Below, one piece after another: positions 34,011-34,103 of a stretch of 34,103 nt of DNA. The stretch is taken from positions 1-34,103 of the forward strand of contig NZ_BCXI01000012.1 of assembly GCF_001895025.1 (NCBI RefSeq), in the 5' to 3' direction. The notes under the pieces are model-generated. The model saw only the letters and a list, made by a program, of their open reading frames with translations, searched no databases and was not told the DNA's origin. Position numbers and translations under genes: made by a program. Origin of the DNA: Rhodococcus zopfii NBRC 100606 = JCM 9919. Its GTDB lineage: Bacteria; Actinomycetota; Actinomycetes; Mycobacteriales; Mycobacteriaceae. Each line of letters opens with the position of its first letter. Within the stretch, counting starts at the first letter, position 1.

Positions 34011-34103
34011 GGTGAACTCCTCGAATCGGGGCGGAGGGGTGCTTCGGGATATGGGGGGAGGGTGAACTGCGTTATCCCGCAGCGGTGATAGCCGGTTCGC
34101 GGC

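Overview
The window looks like a chromosomal segment of a high-GC mycolic-acid actinobacterium, most likely Rhodococcus or a close relative. This rests on GC-rich third codon positions, many GTG starts, and a gene order matching the Mycobacterium tuberculosis Rv2733c-Rv2718c block: miaB, a four-TM protein, a divergent DUF349 protein, an Rv2728c-like protein, miaA, dapF, hflX, fadE20, lexA, an Rv2719c/ChiZ-like LysM protein and nrdR. The genus is inferred, not proven.

Layout. 1-1658 (minus): gluA and gluB of a glutamate ABC transporter that continues off the left edge. 1807-9608: tRNA modification (miaB, miaA), lysine/peptidoglycan precursor synthesis (dapF), the ribosome-rescue GTPase hflX and conserved unknowns. 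9608-10681: a membrane-anchored exported protein, possibly a beta-propeller, coupled to hflX. 10688-16605: a complete fructose phosphotransferase system. fruR-fruK-fruA-ptsH runs leftward and ptsI rightward from a compact divergent promoter with 10-bp phased direct repeats. 16646-19186: a uracil permease and a FadE20-type acyl-CoA dehydrogenase. 19259-21402: the SOS regulator lexA and a LysM inner-membrane protein, divergent around a cluster of LexA boxes, then nrdR. 21464-25357: the RNA helicase hrpA.

The right part (25.4-34.1 kb) is accessory: a luciferase-like F420-type oxidoreductase divergent from a class III aminotransferase, a small membrane protein, a YiiX-like permuted papain hydrolase, a PhzF-like protein, a genuine oxyR with both redox cysteines, a VOC protein, and about 0.9 kb with no recognisable gene. 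Then come an HTH-less LysR-type effector-domain protein with a long basic tail, and a rhodanese / CsoR-CstR-type repressor / DUF302 group with a clear palindromic operator.

Working together: FruA imports and phosphorylates fructose with phosphate passed from PEP by PtsI and PtsH, FruK makes fructose 1,6-bisphosphate, and FruR probably represses from the shared control region. LexA controls itself and the LysM division protein. The rhodanese/CsoR-like set looks like a sulfide or persulfide response, because the repressor lacks the copper-binding His. A recurring theme is leaderless starts: several genes (gluA, miaB, the Rv2728c-like gene, dapF, uraA, oxyR) have a TANNNT -10 hexamer about 5-8 nt before the start codon and no Shine-Dalgarno. 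No tRNA, rRNA, CRISPR array or intact mobile element was seen.
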